A stretch of 64,000 nt of DNA from assembly GCF_029853695.1 (NCBI RefSeq), contig NZ_CP122537.1, forward strand, positions 2,935,501-2,999,500, written 5' to 3'. The translations under genes were made by a program, and so were the position numbers. The DNA comes from Jannaschia sp. GRR-S6-38 (lineage in GTDB: Bacteria; Pseudomonadota; Alphaproteobacteria; Rhodobacterales; Rhodobacteraceae). Positions 15,719-24,306 of the stretch are shown piece after piece. A model generated the notes under the pieces. That model worked only from the letters and a program-made list of their open reading frames with translations. It was not told the origin of the DNA and ran no database searches. Within the stretch, counting starts at the first letter, position 1, and each line of letters opens with the position of its first letter.

Positions 15719-16351
15719 ATGTCCTTCCACGAGATCCGCTTTCCCGCGCGCCTGTCGCGCGGCTCGCTCGGCGGGCCGGAGCGGCGCACCGAGATCGTGA
15801 CGCTGGCCAATGGCCACGAGGAACGAAACACGCCCTGGGCCCATTCGCGGCGTCGCTACGACGCGGGGGTCGGCATGCGCTCGCTCGACGATGTCGCGGA
15901 ATTGCTGGCGTTTTTCGAGGCGCGCGGGGGGCGGCTGCACGGGTTTCGCTGGAAGGACTGGGCGGATTTCACGTCCGGCGTCCCGTCCGAGGGGGTGCGC
16001 TTCGACGACCAGGTCATCGGAACCGGGGACGGGATGCGAACGGTGTTTCCGCTCGCCAAGACCTATCGCTCGGGCGCCGAGACCTATGCGCGGCCCATCA
16101 CCAAACCGGTCGAGGGCAGCGTGCGGGTCGGGTTGTCCGATGACGAGTTGCAGGAGACCGTCCACTACACCGTCGACCCGGCAACGGGCGCGGTCGTCTT
16201 CGCCGTCGCCCCGGAGCCGGGCGCGGTCGTGCAGGCGGGGTTCGCCTTCGATGTGCCGGTGCGTTTCGACACCGACTTCATCCAGGTTTCGGTCGAGACC
16301 TTCAACGCGGGCGAGGTGCCGGACGTGCCGGTCATCGAGGTGCGCGCATGA
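15719..16351 (+). CDS. GTA distal tail protein (g12), DUF2460
   Basis: 210 residues of the DUF2460 family: FHEIRFPARLSRGSLGGPERRTEIVTLANGHEERN at the N-terminus, then LLAFFEARGGRLHGFRWKDWADF, and a C-terminal DTDFIQVSVETFNAGEVPDVPVIEVR. In RcGTA this forms the hexameric distal tail ring that carries the baseplate. It is joined to g13 by a 4-base overlap. Confidence 0.92.
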   Translation: MSFHEIRFPARLSRGSLGGPERRTEIVTLANGHEERNTPWAHSRRRYDAGVGMRSLDDVAELLAFFEARGGRLHGFRWKDWADFTSGVPSEGVRFDDQVIGTGDGMRTVFPLAKTYRSGAETYARPITKPVEGSVRVGLSDDELQETVHYTVDPATGAVVFAVAPEPGAVVQAGFAFDVPVRFDTDFIQVSVETFNAGEVPDVPVIEVRA

Positions 16352-17217
16352 ACGCGCTGCGGGCGGCGCTGGCGACCGGCGCCAGCACGGTCAGTCGGGC
16401 GTGGATCGTGCGGCGGGCGGATGGGTTGGTTCTGGGCTTCACCGATCACGATCGCGACCTTGAGGTCGACGCCGTCCTATGCGTCGCGGCGACGGGCCTG
16501 ACTGGGGGCGAGATCAGCCGATCGACGGGCCTGGCGGTCGATAATGCCGAGGCGATGGGGGCGCTGAGTTCGGACGCGATCCGGGCCGAGGACATCCGCG
16601 CGGGCAAATGGGACGCGGCCGAGGTAACGGCCTATCTGGTCGATTGGACCGACAGCTCGGCCTTCGAGATCCTGTTTCGAGGGAACCTGGGGGAAATCAG
16701 CTGGGGCGACGGTGCCTTCTCGGCCGAGTTGCGCGGGCTTTCGGAGCGGCTGAACGAGGTGCAGGGCAGGGTGTTCCAGTCGCGCTGCGACGCCGTTCTG
16801 GGCGACGGCCGCTGCGGAGTCGTGCTCGGGCCGCTTTTCGCCGTCGAGGTCGCGCTGACGGAGACCGGGGAGGCCGGGGTGCTCGCGGTTCCGGAGCTTC
16901 GCGATTACGCGCCCAAGTGGTTCGAACGCGGTCTCGTGACGGTTCTAAATGGGCCGGCGGAAGGGCAGTCGGAGCGCATCAAGCTGGACCGCATTCGCGC
17001 GGGGCGGCGGGAGTTGACGCTGTGGTCCGCGCTGCGCGCGGTGCCGGTTGCGGGCGATCTCCTGCGCATCGAGGCCGGCTGCGACAAGCGGCGCGAGACC
17101 TGCCGCTTCAAGTTCGACAACCTGACGAATTTCCGCGGCTTCCCCCATGTGCCGGGCGAGGACTGGCTCATGGCCTATCCGAACGCGGACCGTGCGAATG
17201 ATGGAGGCCGGCGATGA
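16348..17217 (+). CDS. GTA baseplate hub protein (g13), DUF2163
   Basis: 289 residues of the DUF2163/BR0599 family. Signature stretches are VSRAWIVRRADGLVLGFTDHDRDL, ISWGDGAFSAELRGLSERLNEVQGR and the C-terminal FRGFPHVPGEDWLM. Four cysteines at positions about 147, 156, 245 and 252 fit the iron-sulfur site described for the hub of the RcGTA particle. A fifth, Cys45, is outside that pattern. The hub trimer links the distal tail ring to the megatron. It overlaps g14 by 4 bases. Confidence 0.92.
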   Translation: MNALRAALATGASTVSRAWIVRRADGLVLGFTDHDRDLEVDAVLCVAATGLTGGEISRSTGLAVDNAEAMGALSSDAIRAEDIRAGKWDAAEVTAYLVDWTDSSAFEILFRGNLGEISWGDGAFSAELRGLSERLNEVQGRVFQSRCDAVLGDGRCGVVLGPLFAVEVALTETGEAGVLAVPELRDYAPKWFERGLVTVLNGPAEGQSERIKLDRIRAGRRELTLWSALRAVPVAGDLLRIEAGCDKRRETCRFKFDNLTNFRGFPHVPGEDWLMAYPNADRANDGGRR

Positions 17218-17648
17218 ACGCCGTGGTCGCCGCAGCCCGCGGCTGGATCGGGACGCCCTATCTGCATCAGGCGTCGGCCCGCGGGGCGGGCGCGGATTGC
17301 CTGGGCCTGATCCGCGGCGTCTGGCGCGAGACGGTCGGGGCCGAGCCGGTCGTCCCGCCGCCCTACACGGCCGACTGGGCCGAGCCGCAGCGTGACGAGG
17401 TCCTGATGCGTGCCGGTCACGACTGGCTTCATCCGGTTCCCTTCGAGGATCCGTATGCGGCGGGTCAGGTCCTGCTCTTCCGGATGCGCGACGCCGGGGT
17501 GGCCAAGCATCTGGGCATCCTCACGGCCGCGCCGCCCGGCGACGCCGCGTTCGTCCACGCCTATTCGGGCCATGGCGTGGTCGAGAGTCCGCTCTCCGAC
17601 CCGTGGCGCCGCCGGATCGTGGCGCGGTTCATCTTTCCGACTTCCTGA
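17214..17648 (+). CDS. GTA NlpC/P60 cell wall peptidase (g14)
   Basis: 144 residues of the NlpC/P60 superfamily. Catalytic Cys29 sits in GADCLGLIRGVWRE and catalytic His99 in VAKHLGIL. The N-terminal ARGWIGTPYLHQAS is typical of phage tail peptidases. It is carried in the RcGTA baseplate, where it would cut peptide cross-links in the target wall during DNA delivery. There is no signal peptide, as expected for a particle component. g15 starts 18 bases downstream. Confidence 0.93.
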   Translation: MNAVVAAARGWIGTPYLHQASARGAGADCLGLIRGVWRETVGAEPVVPPPYTADWAEPQRDEVLMRAGHDWLHPVPFEDPYAAGQVLLFRMRDAGVAKHLGILTAAPPGDAAFVHAYSGHGVVESPLSDPWRRRIVARFIFPTS

Positions 17649-17666
17649 CGCTGCGAGGCTGCGAGC

Positions 17667-18128
17667 ATGGCGACATTGATATTGGGCGCCGTGGGCGCCG
17701 CTGTGGGCGGGTCGATCGGCGGCTCGATACTGGGCGTCAGCGCCGCCGTGATCGGGCGCGCGGTAGGGGCGACCGTGGGGCGGGTGCTGGATCAGTCGCT
17801 GATGGGCGGCGGGTCCGAGGCGGTCGAGCACGGGCGGGTCGACCGCTTCCGCCTCAACGGCGCCTCGGAAGGCGCGCCGATCCCGCGCCTGCTGGGGCGT
17901 GTGCGGGTCGGCGGGCAGGTGATCTGGGCGTCGAACTTCCTGGAGCATCGCAGCACGACGGGCGGCGGCGGCGGCAAGGGGGCCCCGTCGTCACCGACGA
18001 GCACGCAGATCAATTATACCGTCTCGCTGGCCCTCGCCCTGTGCGAGGGGCCGATCGAGACGGGTCGGCCGTGTCTGGGCGGACGGCCGCGAGATCCCGC
18101 GGGATTCGATCCAAATGCGGGTACATGA
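17667..18128 (+). pseudogene. GTA megatron g15, N-terminal fragment (frame disrupted)
   Basis: 153 codons. The N-terminus has the glycine-zipper region LGAVGAAVGGSIGGSILGVSAAVIG and then GRVLDQSLMGGGSEAVEHGRVDRF, the expected start of g15. After VSLALALCEGPIE (codons ending 18059) the frame turns into TGRPCLGGRPRDPAGFDPNAGT and stops. The expected continuation, RVGRVWADGREIPRDSIQMRVHDG, is intact in the +1 frame from 18061. Removing one base within about 18057-18064 would join it to the following reading frame into about 1296 residues, the normal megatron length. No slippery sequence typical of programmed shifting is visible. Confidence 0.9.
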
Positions 18129-21100
18129 CGGCTCGGAGGAGCAGCTTGCCGATGCGCTGATCGAGGCGATCGAGGGCGCGGGGAACGCGCCGGCCTATCG
18201 CGGGACGGCCTATGTCGTCATCGAGAACATGGACCTGACGCCCTTCGGAAGCCGCATCCCGGCTCTGTCCTTCGAGGTCGTGCGATCCGTCGATGCGGAG
18301 GGGGAGGTCCCTCCGGCGGCGGAGCTGATCGAGGGCGTGGCGCTGGTTCCAGGCACCGGGGAATACGCGCTTGCGACGACCCAGGTGCATTACCGGCATG
18401 GCGGCGGCGAGAAGGACTCGGCCAACGTCAACACCGACCAAGGCGCGGCGGATTTCGCGGTGACGCTGCGCGATCTGACGGAGGAGTTGCCGAACCTGCG
18501 ATCGGTCTCCCTGGTCGTGTCGTGGTTTGGGAACGACCTGCGCTGCGGGGCCTGCGAGATCCGGCCACGGGTTGAGCAGGTGGAGTCGGAGGGCCACCCC
18601 ATGCCTTGGCGGGTCGCGGGGCTGAACCGAAACCAGGCGGGTGCGGTGCCACGCCTCGAGGGGCGGCCCGTCTATGGCGGGACGCCCGCGGACGCATCGG
18701 TCATCGAGGCGATCCGCGCGTCGAAGGCGGCGGGCCTTGCGGTGACCTTCTACCCCTTCATCCTGATGGACCAGCTGGCCGGCAACGGGCTGCCGGATCC
18801 CTGGGGCGGAGACGAGCAGGCGGCGCTGCCCTGGCGGGGGCGGATCACGACCGACCTGGCCCCCGGCACGGCCGGGAGCGCCGACGGGGCCGTCGCGGCC
18901 GATGCCCAGGTCGCAGCGTTCTTCGGCGGCGCTTCGGCCGCCGATTTCGCGACATCCGGGGGACGGGTCAACGGGCCCGACGAGCCGCGCTATCGCCGCT
19001 TCATCCTACATTACGCGCATCTCTGCGCGCTGGCCGGAGGGGTCGAGGCCTTCTGCATAGGGTCGGAAATGCGTGCCCTGACGCAGATCCGCGGCGCGAA
19101 TGGCGGCTTTCCTGCAGTAGCGGCGCTGGTCGAGCTGGCGGCCGAGGTGCGTGCGATCCTGCCCGATGCGAAGATCAGCTACGCGGCCGACTGGACGGAG
19201 TATTCCGGCTACCAGCCCGCCGATACCGGCGACCGGCATTTCCATCTCGACCCGCTCTGGGCCGACGAGAACATCGATTTCATTGGCATCGACAATTACA
19301 TGCCGCTGTCGGACTGGCGCGATGGGACGGAGCACCTGGACGCCGATCGCGGGCCGAGCCATTCGCTGGATTACCTGCAGGCGGGGATCGAGGGTGGGGA
19401 GGGCTACGACTGGTATTACCCGACGCCCGAGGCGCGCGCCGCGCAGCGTCGTGTCCCGATCACCGATGGGGCACATGGCGAGCCATGGGTCTGGCGGTTC
19501 AAGGATCTGCGGAGCTTCTGGTCGAAGCCGCATTTCGAACGGCTGGACGGGCAGCGGCAGACCGAGCCGACGGCCTGGGTGCCGCAGTCGAAGCCGATCC
19601 GCTTTACGGAATACGGCTGCGCCGCGATCGACAAGGGCGCGAACCAGCCCAACAAGTTCCTCGATCCGAAATCGTCCGAGTCTGAGTTACCCTATGCCTC
19701 GGACGGCCGGCGGGACGATGCGATGCAGATGCAGTACCTGCGGGCCACGCTGGATTATTGGCGCAAGGCCGCGAACAATCCGACCTCGTCGTTCGACGGC
19801 CGGCCGATGATCGATCTTGCGGGCAGTTTGGCCTGGGCGTGGGACACGCGGCCTTGGCCGGCATTTCCAGAGCTTTCCGATTTCTGGACCGACGCGGAGA
19901 ACTATCCGCGCGGGCACTGGATCTCGGGGCGATCGGCGGCCTTGCCGCTGGCCTCGGTCCTCAAGGCGCTTTGCGCGCAGGCAGGGGTAACGCGGGTCGA
20001 CGTCTCGGGCGTTCACGGCGTCCTGCGCGGCTACACGATGAGCGACGTACAGAACGGTCGCGCCAATCTTCAGCCGCTGATGCTGGCGCATGGCGTCGAG
20101 GCGCGGGAGGCGGGGGGCTGCGTGGTCTTCTCGATGCGGGCGCTTGCGCCGGCGCGGGACATCGACAGCACGGGCCTCGTCCGGGAGGGCGAGGATGCGG
20201 TGCTGAGCCTGCAGCGCGCGCCGGAGGCGGAGACGGCCGGCCGCGTGCGGGTGACGCATATGGATGCGGCCGGGGATTTCGAGGTGCGCGTGGGCGACGC
20301 GACGCAGGCCGGCGCACGTCAGGTGCCCGTCACCGAGACGGAGCTGCCGCTGGCGCTGACGCGCGGCGAGGGGCATGCGCTCGCCGAACGCTTCCTGAGC
20401 GAGAGCCGCGTCGCGCGCGACAGCCTGACTTTGCGCCTGTCGCCCTCGCGCCGGGAGATCGAGGTCGGCGATCTGCTGCGGCTGGACGGGGGACCCGATC
20501 TGTGGCGCGTGGACCGCATCGAGGATCGCGGTGCGCGCAAGGTCGAGGCGATCCGCACCGAACGCGGCCTCTACGAGGCGAGCGATGCGGTGGAGGACGG
20601 ATCGGGGCGGATCCGACCGCTCGCGCCTTTGCCGGTCGATCCGATATTCATGGATCTTCCACGCCTGACGGCCGAAAGCACCGTCCACGCGCCCTATGTC
20701 GCCGTCGCCGCGCGTCCCTGGCCGGGGAGCGTGGCGCTGCATTCCGGTGTCGAGGACGCGGATTACCGGCTTAACCGCGTGATCGACGCGCCGAGCCGCG
20801 TGGGGCGGACCGAGACCGTGCTCGAGCGGGCGCGGCCGGCCGTCTGGGACGAGGGGCCGGAGCTGCATCTGCGCCTCGCCGGTGCGGCGCTATCGACGGT
20901 CAGCGAGACGGCGGTTCTGGCGGGGGCGAATGCGACCGCCATCGGCGACGGGTCGGTCAATGGCTGGGAGCTGTTCCAGTTTCGCGAGGCGGTGTTGATC
21001 GGCCCGGACCTGTGGGCATTGCGGGGGCGGCTCCGGGGGCAGCGGGGGACGGAGCCGCTGATGCGCGATCCCTGGCCGATCGGAAGCCAGGTCGTGATCC

Positions 21101-21558
21101 TGGATGGTGGACCGCAGCAGATCGAGCTGCCCCGCGATGCGCTGGGGCTGGCGCGGCACTACCGCGCCGGGCCCGCGCGCTTCCCGGTGGATCATGAAAG
21201 CTATATTCATGAAGAGGTGACGGTCCTGGGTGAAGGGTTGAAACCCTATGCGCCCGTGCACCTTCGCCTGGAGGTAGATGCCGGGGCGCGATTGAGCTGG
21301 ATCCGCCGGACGCGCGCGATCACGGAGGGTTGGGGCGCGGGCGACGTGCCGCTGGAGGAAGCGCGGGAGCGGTATCTCGTGCGCCTCTTCGACGGGGGCG
21401 GCGCGATCCTGCTGGAAGAGCAGGTCGTGGCGCCGGAATGGCGCGCCACGGCGGCCCGATGGGCCGGTCTTCGCGCGAATGAGGGGCTCCGGTTCACGGT
21501 GGCGCAGATCTCCGACGAGGTCGGTCCGGGGCGCGGCGCGGATCTGATCGTGACATGA
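18115..21558 (+). CDS. GTA tail fibre/megatron g15, main part (frame disrupted)
   Basis: 1147 residues from the first ATG in this frame. The true protein frame enters from 18061. The early-middle part carries the GTA TIM-barrel-like glycosidase domain (KISYAADWTEYSGY, HLDPLWADENIDFIGIDNYMPLSDW, ITEYGCAAIDKGANQPN-like region). The later half holds the phage-tail beta domains (SLTLRLSPSRREIEVGDLLRLDGG). In RcGTA the megatron trimer forms the tip, contacts the host surface and contributes to wall penetration. The downstream frame is open with no further lesions, suggesting the lesion is recent or an assembly error. No ribosome site is obvious before ATG 18115, so independent translation is doubtful. 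Confidence 0.9.
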   Translation: MRVHDGSEEQLADALIEAIEGAGNAPAYRGTAYVVIENMDLTPFGSRIPALSFEVVRSVDAEGEVPPAAELIEGVALVPGTGEYALATTQVHYRHGGGEKDSANVNTDQGAADFAVTLRDLTEELPNLRSVSLVVSWFGNDLRCGACEIRPRVEQVESEGHPMPWRVAGLNRNQAGAVPRLEGRPVYGGTPADASVIEAIRASKAAGLAVTFYPFILMDQLAGNGLPDPWGGDEQAALPWRGRITTDLAPGTAGSADGAVAADAQVAAFFGGASAADFATSGGRVNGPDEPRYRRFILHYAHLCALAGGVEAFCIGSEMRALTQIRGANGGFPAVAALVELAAEVRAILPDAKISYAADWTEYSGYQPADTGDRHFHLDPLWADENIDFIGIDNYMPLSDWRDGTEHLDADRGPSHSLDYLQAGIEGGEGYDWYYPTPEARAAQRRVPITDGAHGEPWVWRFKDLRSFWSKPHFERLDGQRQTEPTAWVPQSKPIRFTEYGCAAIDKGANQPNKFLDPKSSESELPYASDGRRDDAMQMQYLRATLDYWRKAANNPTSSFDGRPMIDLAGSLAWAWDTRPWPAFPELSDFWTDAENYPRGHWISGRSAALPLASVLKALCAQAGVTRVDVSGVHGVLRGYTMSDVQNGRANLQPLMLAHGVEAREAGGCVVFSMRALAPARDIDSTGLVREGEDAVLSLQRAPEAETAGRVRVTHMDAAGDFEVRVGDATQAGARQVPVTETELPLALTRGEGHALAERFLSESRVARDSLTLRLSPSRREIEVGDLLRLDGGPDLWRVDRIEDRGARKVEAIRTERGLYEASDAVEDGSGRIRPLAPLPVDPIFMDLPRLTAESTVHAPYVAVAARPWPGSVALHSGVEDADYRLNRVIDAPSRVGRTETVLERARPAVWDEGPELHLRLAGAALSTVSETAVLAGANATAIGDGSVNGWELFQFREAVLIGPDLWALRGRLRGQRGTEPLMRDPWPIGSQVVILDGGPQQIELPRDALGLARHYRAGPARFPVDHESYIHEEVTVLGEGLKPYAPVHLRLEVDAGARLSWIRRTRAITEGWGAGDVPLEEARERYLVRLFDGGGAILLEEQVVAPEWRATAARWAGLRANEGLRFTVAQISDEVGPGRGADLIVT

Positions 21559-21565
21559 CCAAAGA

Positions 21566-21594
21566 TTGAATCGATGGCATCATCGGACTAGGTC
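21566..21594 (+). promoter_or_regulatory. Weak candidate promoter for cysE
   Basis: TTGAAT (21566-21571), a 17-base spacer and TAGGTC (21589-21594) lie in the short A/T-richer gap after g15. The -10 match is poor. It would give cysE expression independent of the GTA cluster. Confidence 0.25.
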
Positions 21595-21621
21595 TGGCGG
21601 ACTGGCACAGGAGGGCCTGCC

Positions 21622-22443
21622 ATGGTCGCCACGCGTAACACGGTTCAGGCGGTCGATTTCGTCTGGGACCAGACCCTGACCGAGGCGCGCGACCTGCTGC
21701 GCGTCGAGCCGCTTCTGGGCGGGCTGGTGCATGACACGATCCTGCATCATTCCTCGCTCGAGTCCGCGTTGGCATACCGCTTCGCGCAGAAGCTGGCGTC
21801 GTCGGAGATGAGCGAGCAGCTTTTGCGCGAATTGGCGGACACGGCCCTGGCCGCCGATCCGGAGATCACGCAATCGGCGCGGGCCGATATCGTCGCCGTG
21901 TTCGAGCGCGATCCGGCCTGCCATCGGTTCATTCAGCCGCTTCTGTTCTTCAAGGGCTTCCAGGCGATCCAGGCCTATCGGATCGGGCACTGGCTCTGGA
22001 CGCAGGGGCGCAAGGATCTGGCCTATTTCGTCCAGATGCGCGTGAGCGAGATCTTCGGCGTCGATATTCACCCCAATGCCCGCGTCGGGCGGGGGATCAT
22101 GATCGATCACGCCCATTCCATCGTGATCGGTGAGACGGCGGTCGTGGGCGACAACGTCTCTATGCTGCATTCCGTGACGCTGGGCGGCACGGGCAAGGAG
22201 GATGACGACCGTCATCCGAAGATCGAGGACGGTGTCCTGATCGGGGCGGGCGCCAAGGTGCTCGGCAATATCCGCGTCGGGCATTGCAGCCGCATCGCCG
22301 CTGGGTCGGTCGTCCTGGAAGAGGTGCCGCCGATGAAGACCGTGGCGGGCGTGCCGGCGCGCGTCGTGGGAGAGGCGGGCTGCGCGCAGCCCTCGGTCAT
22401 GATGGATCAGCTCATCGGCCTGCGGCCCGGGCCCGACCAGTAG
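21622..22443 (+). CDS. cysE: Serine O-acetyltransferase
   Basis: 273 residues. The N-terminal helical SATase domain (DLLRVEPLLGGLVHDTILHHSSLESALAYRFAQKL) is followed by left-handed beta-helix hexapeptide repeats with the active-site stretch GIMIDHAHSIVIGETAVVG and SVTLGGTGKE. It makes O-acetylserine from serine and acetyl-CoA for cysteine synthesis, usually in complex with CysK. AGGAGGG precedes the ATG. Its place right after g15 matches the arrangement known in R. capsulatus. It ends 6 bases from the convergent lipoprotein gene. Confidence 0.95.
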   Translation: MVATRNTVQAVDFVWDQTLTEARDLLRVEPLLGGLVHDTILHHSSLESALAYRFAQKLASSEMSEQLLRELADTALAADPEITQSARADIVAVFERDPACHRFIQPLLFFKGFQAIQAYRIGHWLWTQGRKDLAYFVQMRVSEIFGVDIHPNARVGRGIMIDHAHSIVIGETAVVGDNVSMLHSVTLGGTGKEDDDRHPKIEDGVLIGAGAKVLGNIRVGHCSRIAAGSVVLEEVPPMKTVAGVPARVVGEAGCAQPSVMMDQLIGLRPGPDQ

Positions 22444-22449
22444 CGCCGG

Positions 22450-22866
22450 TCAGGCGTTCGGATTGAACCCCGCGACGGGCGGACCGGGCGGCAGGGCTTG
22501 GCGCCGCTCGAACGCCGCGTCGTATTCCTCCTGCGAGGCTACGTCGCAATTCGATTGCCCGCCCTGCTGCGTCAGGATCGCGCTTTCGCCGCGCACCACC
22601 CAGACCCATCCATCGGCCGCGTAGGTCGTGCCCGCCCCGAAACCGGAGACGCGCGGAAGGGTCAGGGCATTGCCGTTATCGAGGGCGATGACGATGCTGC
22701 CGCCGCGACTCTGCGTGCGGATCGCCTCGCCCGTGTCGCAGACATAGGTCGTGCCGCCGACGAAGGCCGCACCCGGCGTCTCGGCGTCCTCGAACGCGAT
22801 TTCGTCCGTGACGGGACTGCAGGCCAGCAGGGGCGTGATGACGGCAAGGGGGATCAGGTTGCGCAT
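22450..22866 (-). CDS. MliC-like lysozyme-inhibitor lipoprotein
   Basis: 138 residues with a lipoprotein signal (NLIPLAVITPLLAC, lipid-modified Cys16). The mature part matches the MliC fold: YVCDTGEAI, SIVIALDNGNALTLPRVSGFGAGTTYAA, WVVRGESAILTQQG and a late Cys that would pair with the Cys of YVCDTG. MliC/PliC proteins inhibit C-type lysozymes at the cell envelope. The Pro-rich tail is unusual. The assignment is by motif pattern, and inhibition of any particular enzyme is not shown. It is convergent with cysE. Confidence 0.72.
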   Translation of the reverse strand: MRNLIPLAVITPLLACSPVTDEIAFEDAETPGAAFVGGTTYVCDTGEAIRTQSRGGSIVIALDNGNALTLPRVSGFGAGTTYAADGWVWVVRGESAILTQQGGQSNCDVASQEEYDAAFERRQALPPGPPVAGFNPNA

Positions 22867-22901
22867 GTGCTCTGTCCTAACGCGCCGCGCAGGATCGGCA
22901 A

Positions 22902-22927
22902 GGGGGCAGCCCGCCTGTGCCGCCCCC
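22902..22927 (-). terminator. Possible pdhC terminator
   Basis: On the minus strand GGGGGC (22927-22922) pairs with GCCCCC (22907-22902) after the pdhC stop, followed by TTGCC. The loop is long and the T-run is poor. Confidence 0.3.
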
Positions 22928-22935
22928 AGTCGCCG

Positions 22936-24294
22936 TCAGGCCAGCATCGTGATCGGGTTCTCGAGGTTCTCGGCTAGTGCCTTGAGGAAGTCCGCTCCGA
23001 GCGCGCCGTCGATCACCCGGTGATCCACGCTGAGCGTCACCGACATCACCGTGGCGGCGGTCACTTCGCCATCGGCGCCGATCACGGGCTTCTTCACGCC
23101 TGCGCCGACCGCGAGGATCGAGCCATGGGGCGGGTTGATGACGGCGTCGAAATTGTCGATTCCAAACATCCCCAGATTGGAGATCGCGAAGCTGCCGCCC
23201 TGGTATTCATGCGGTGCGAGCTTGCGGTCGCGGGCGCGGGTCGCGAGGTCCTTCATCTCGGCCGAGAGCGCCGAGAGCGACTTCAGATGCGCGTCCTTCA
23301 GGACGGGCGTGAAGAGCCCGCCCTCGATGGCGACGGCGACGGCCACATCGGACGGCTTCAATTTCAGGATCCTGTCGCCCGCCCAGACGGCATTCGCGTC
23401 GGGCACCTGCTGGAGCGCGATGGCGCCCGCCTTGATGATGAAGTCGTTGACCGAGAGCTTCACGCCCCGGGCCTCGAGCTGCTTGTTGAGCTGGCTGCGG
23501 AACTTCAAGAGCGCATCCAGCCTGATCTCGCGGCGCAGGTAGAAATGCGGGATCGTCTGCTTGGCCTCGGTCAGGCGCGCGGCGATCGTCTTGCGCATCC
23601 CGTCGAGCTTCATCTCCTCGAATTCGCGGCCCTCGTACATCTTGGCCACGGCCTCGGCGGCCATGCCGGTGGGCATGGGCGGCTTCTGGCCCCCGGTCGC
23701 GGCGGCTTTCGGCGCCTCCTCGGCCTTCGCGGCGGGGGCTGCCTGGGCGCCGGGCTTCGCGGCCTCGACATCGGCCTTCACGATCCGACCGCGCGGGCCG
23801 GAGCCCTTGATCTGGCTCAGGTCCAGGCCCTTGTCCTTGGCGATCCGGCGCGCGACGGGCGTGGCGAAGATGCGCTGTCCGTCGCCGCCGCTCGGAGCAG
23901 GTGCCGGCGCGGGGGCCGCGCCGGATTTCTGCTCGCCCGTTTCGGTTTCGCGGCCATAGCCCTTCGCCGGCTCGGTGTCGGGCGTGGGCTGGGCGGGCGC
24001 GGCATGCGACGAGCCGTCCGACGCCACGGCCTCGGCGGCCGAGGCATCTTCGCCTTCTTCCAGCAGCACGGCGATGGGCGAGTTCACCTTCACGTTCTCG
24101 GTGCCCTCCGCGACGAGGATCTTGCCGATCGTGCCCTCGTCGACGGCCTCGAATTCCATCGTCGCCTTGTCGGTCTCGATCTCGGCCAGCAGGTCGCCGG
24201 AGGCGACGGTGTCGCCTTCCTTCACCAGCCATTTCGCCAGTGTGCCTTCCTCCATCGTGGGGGAGAGGGCGGGCATCAGGATCTCGGTTGCCAT
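22936..24294 (-). CDS. pdhC: Pyruvate dehydrogenase E2, dihydrolipoyl acetyltransferase
   Basis: 452 residues. The N-terminal lipoyl domain carries the lipoylated Lys in ETDKATME (about residue 43). An Ala/Pro linker follows, then the peripheral subunit-binding domain [29 protein letters not shown] and the acetyltransferase core ending with the active-site [14 protein letters not shown]. It transfers acetyl groups from E1 to CoA and forms the core of the complex. It is 12 bases from pdhB in an ftsB-pdhA-pdhB-pdhC run. No E3 (lpd) gene follows here. Confidence 0.96.
   Translation of the reverse strand: MATEILMPALSPTMEEGTLAKWLVKEGDTVASGDLLAEIETDKATMEFEAVDEGTIGKILVAEGTENVKVNSPIAVLLEEGEDASAAEAVASDGSSHAAPAQPTPDTEPAKGYGRETETGEQKSGAAPAPAPAPSGGDGQRIFATPVARRIAKDKGLDLSQIKGSGPRGRIVKADVEAAKPGAQAAPAAKAEEAPKAAATGGQKPPMPTGMAAEAVAKMYEGREFEEMKLDGMRKTIAARLTEAKQTIPHFYLRREIRLDALLKFRSQLNKQLEARGVKLSVNDFIIKAGAIALQQVPDANAVWAGDRILKLKPSDVAVAVAIEGGLFTPVLKDAHLKSLSALSAEMKDLATRARDRKLAPHEYQGGSFAISNLGMFGIDNFDAVINPPHGSILAVGAGVKKPVIGADGEVTAATVMSVTLSVDHRVIDGALGADFLKALAENLENPITMLA
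24060..24294 (-). repeat. Lipoyl-domain direct repeat, copy in pdhC
   Basis: About 235 bases at the start of pdhC repeat the start of pdhB (25464-25698) at high nucleotide identity. The run 24137-24189 (53 bases) is identical to 25541-25593 and covers the lipoylation site. Synonymous sites are unexpectedly conserved, suggesting recent duplication or gene conversion. Confidence 0.85.
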
Positions 24295-24306
24295 GGTGCT
24301 TGCCCC

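Larger units (their letters stand above)
7870..21558 (+). mobile_element. RcGTA-type gene transfer agent structural cluster g1-g15
   Basis: Seventeen collinear genes from small terminase to tail megatron keep the order and sizes of the Rhodobacter capsulatus GTA cluster (orfg1 to orfg15, including g3.5 and g10.1). There is no integrase, repressor, replication or lysis gene inside it, which separates it from a prophage. GTA particles package random host DNA and deliver it to relatives. Base composition and codon use look like the flanking genes, consistent with long vertical inheritance. Gene overlaps are tight except after g2, before g5 and after g5. The last gene carries a frame disruption (see the g15 entries). 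Confidence 0.95.

Noticed and set aside
18040-18130. Programmed -1 ribosomal frameshift in g15
   Set aside because: The needed shift is +1, and no A/T-rich slippery heptamer or stop-adjacent CTT-type site is present. A point insertion or read error fits better.
7870-21558. Complete prophage
   Set aside because: No integrase, repressor, replication or in-cluster lysis genes and no attachment repeats are seen. Gene order and the small tape measure match a GTA.
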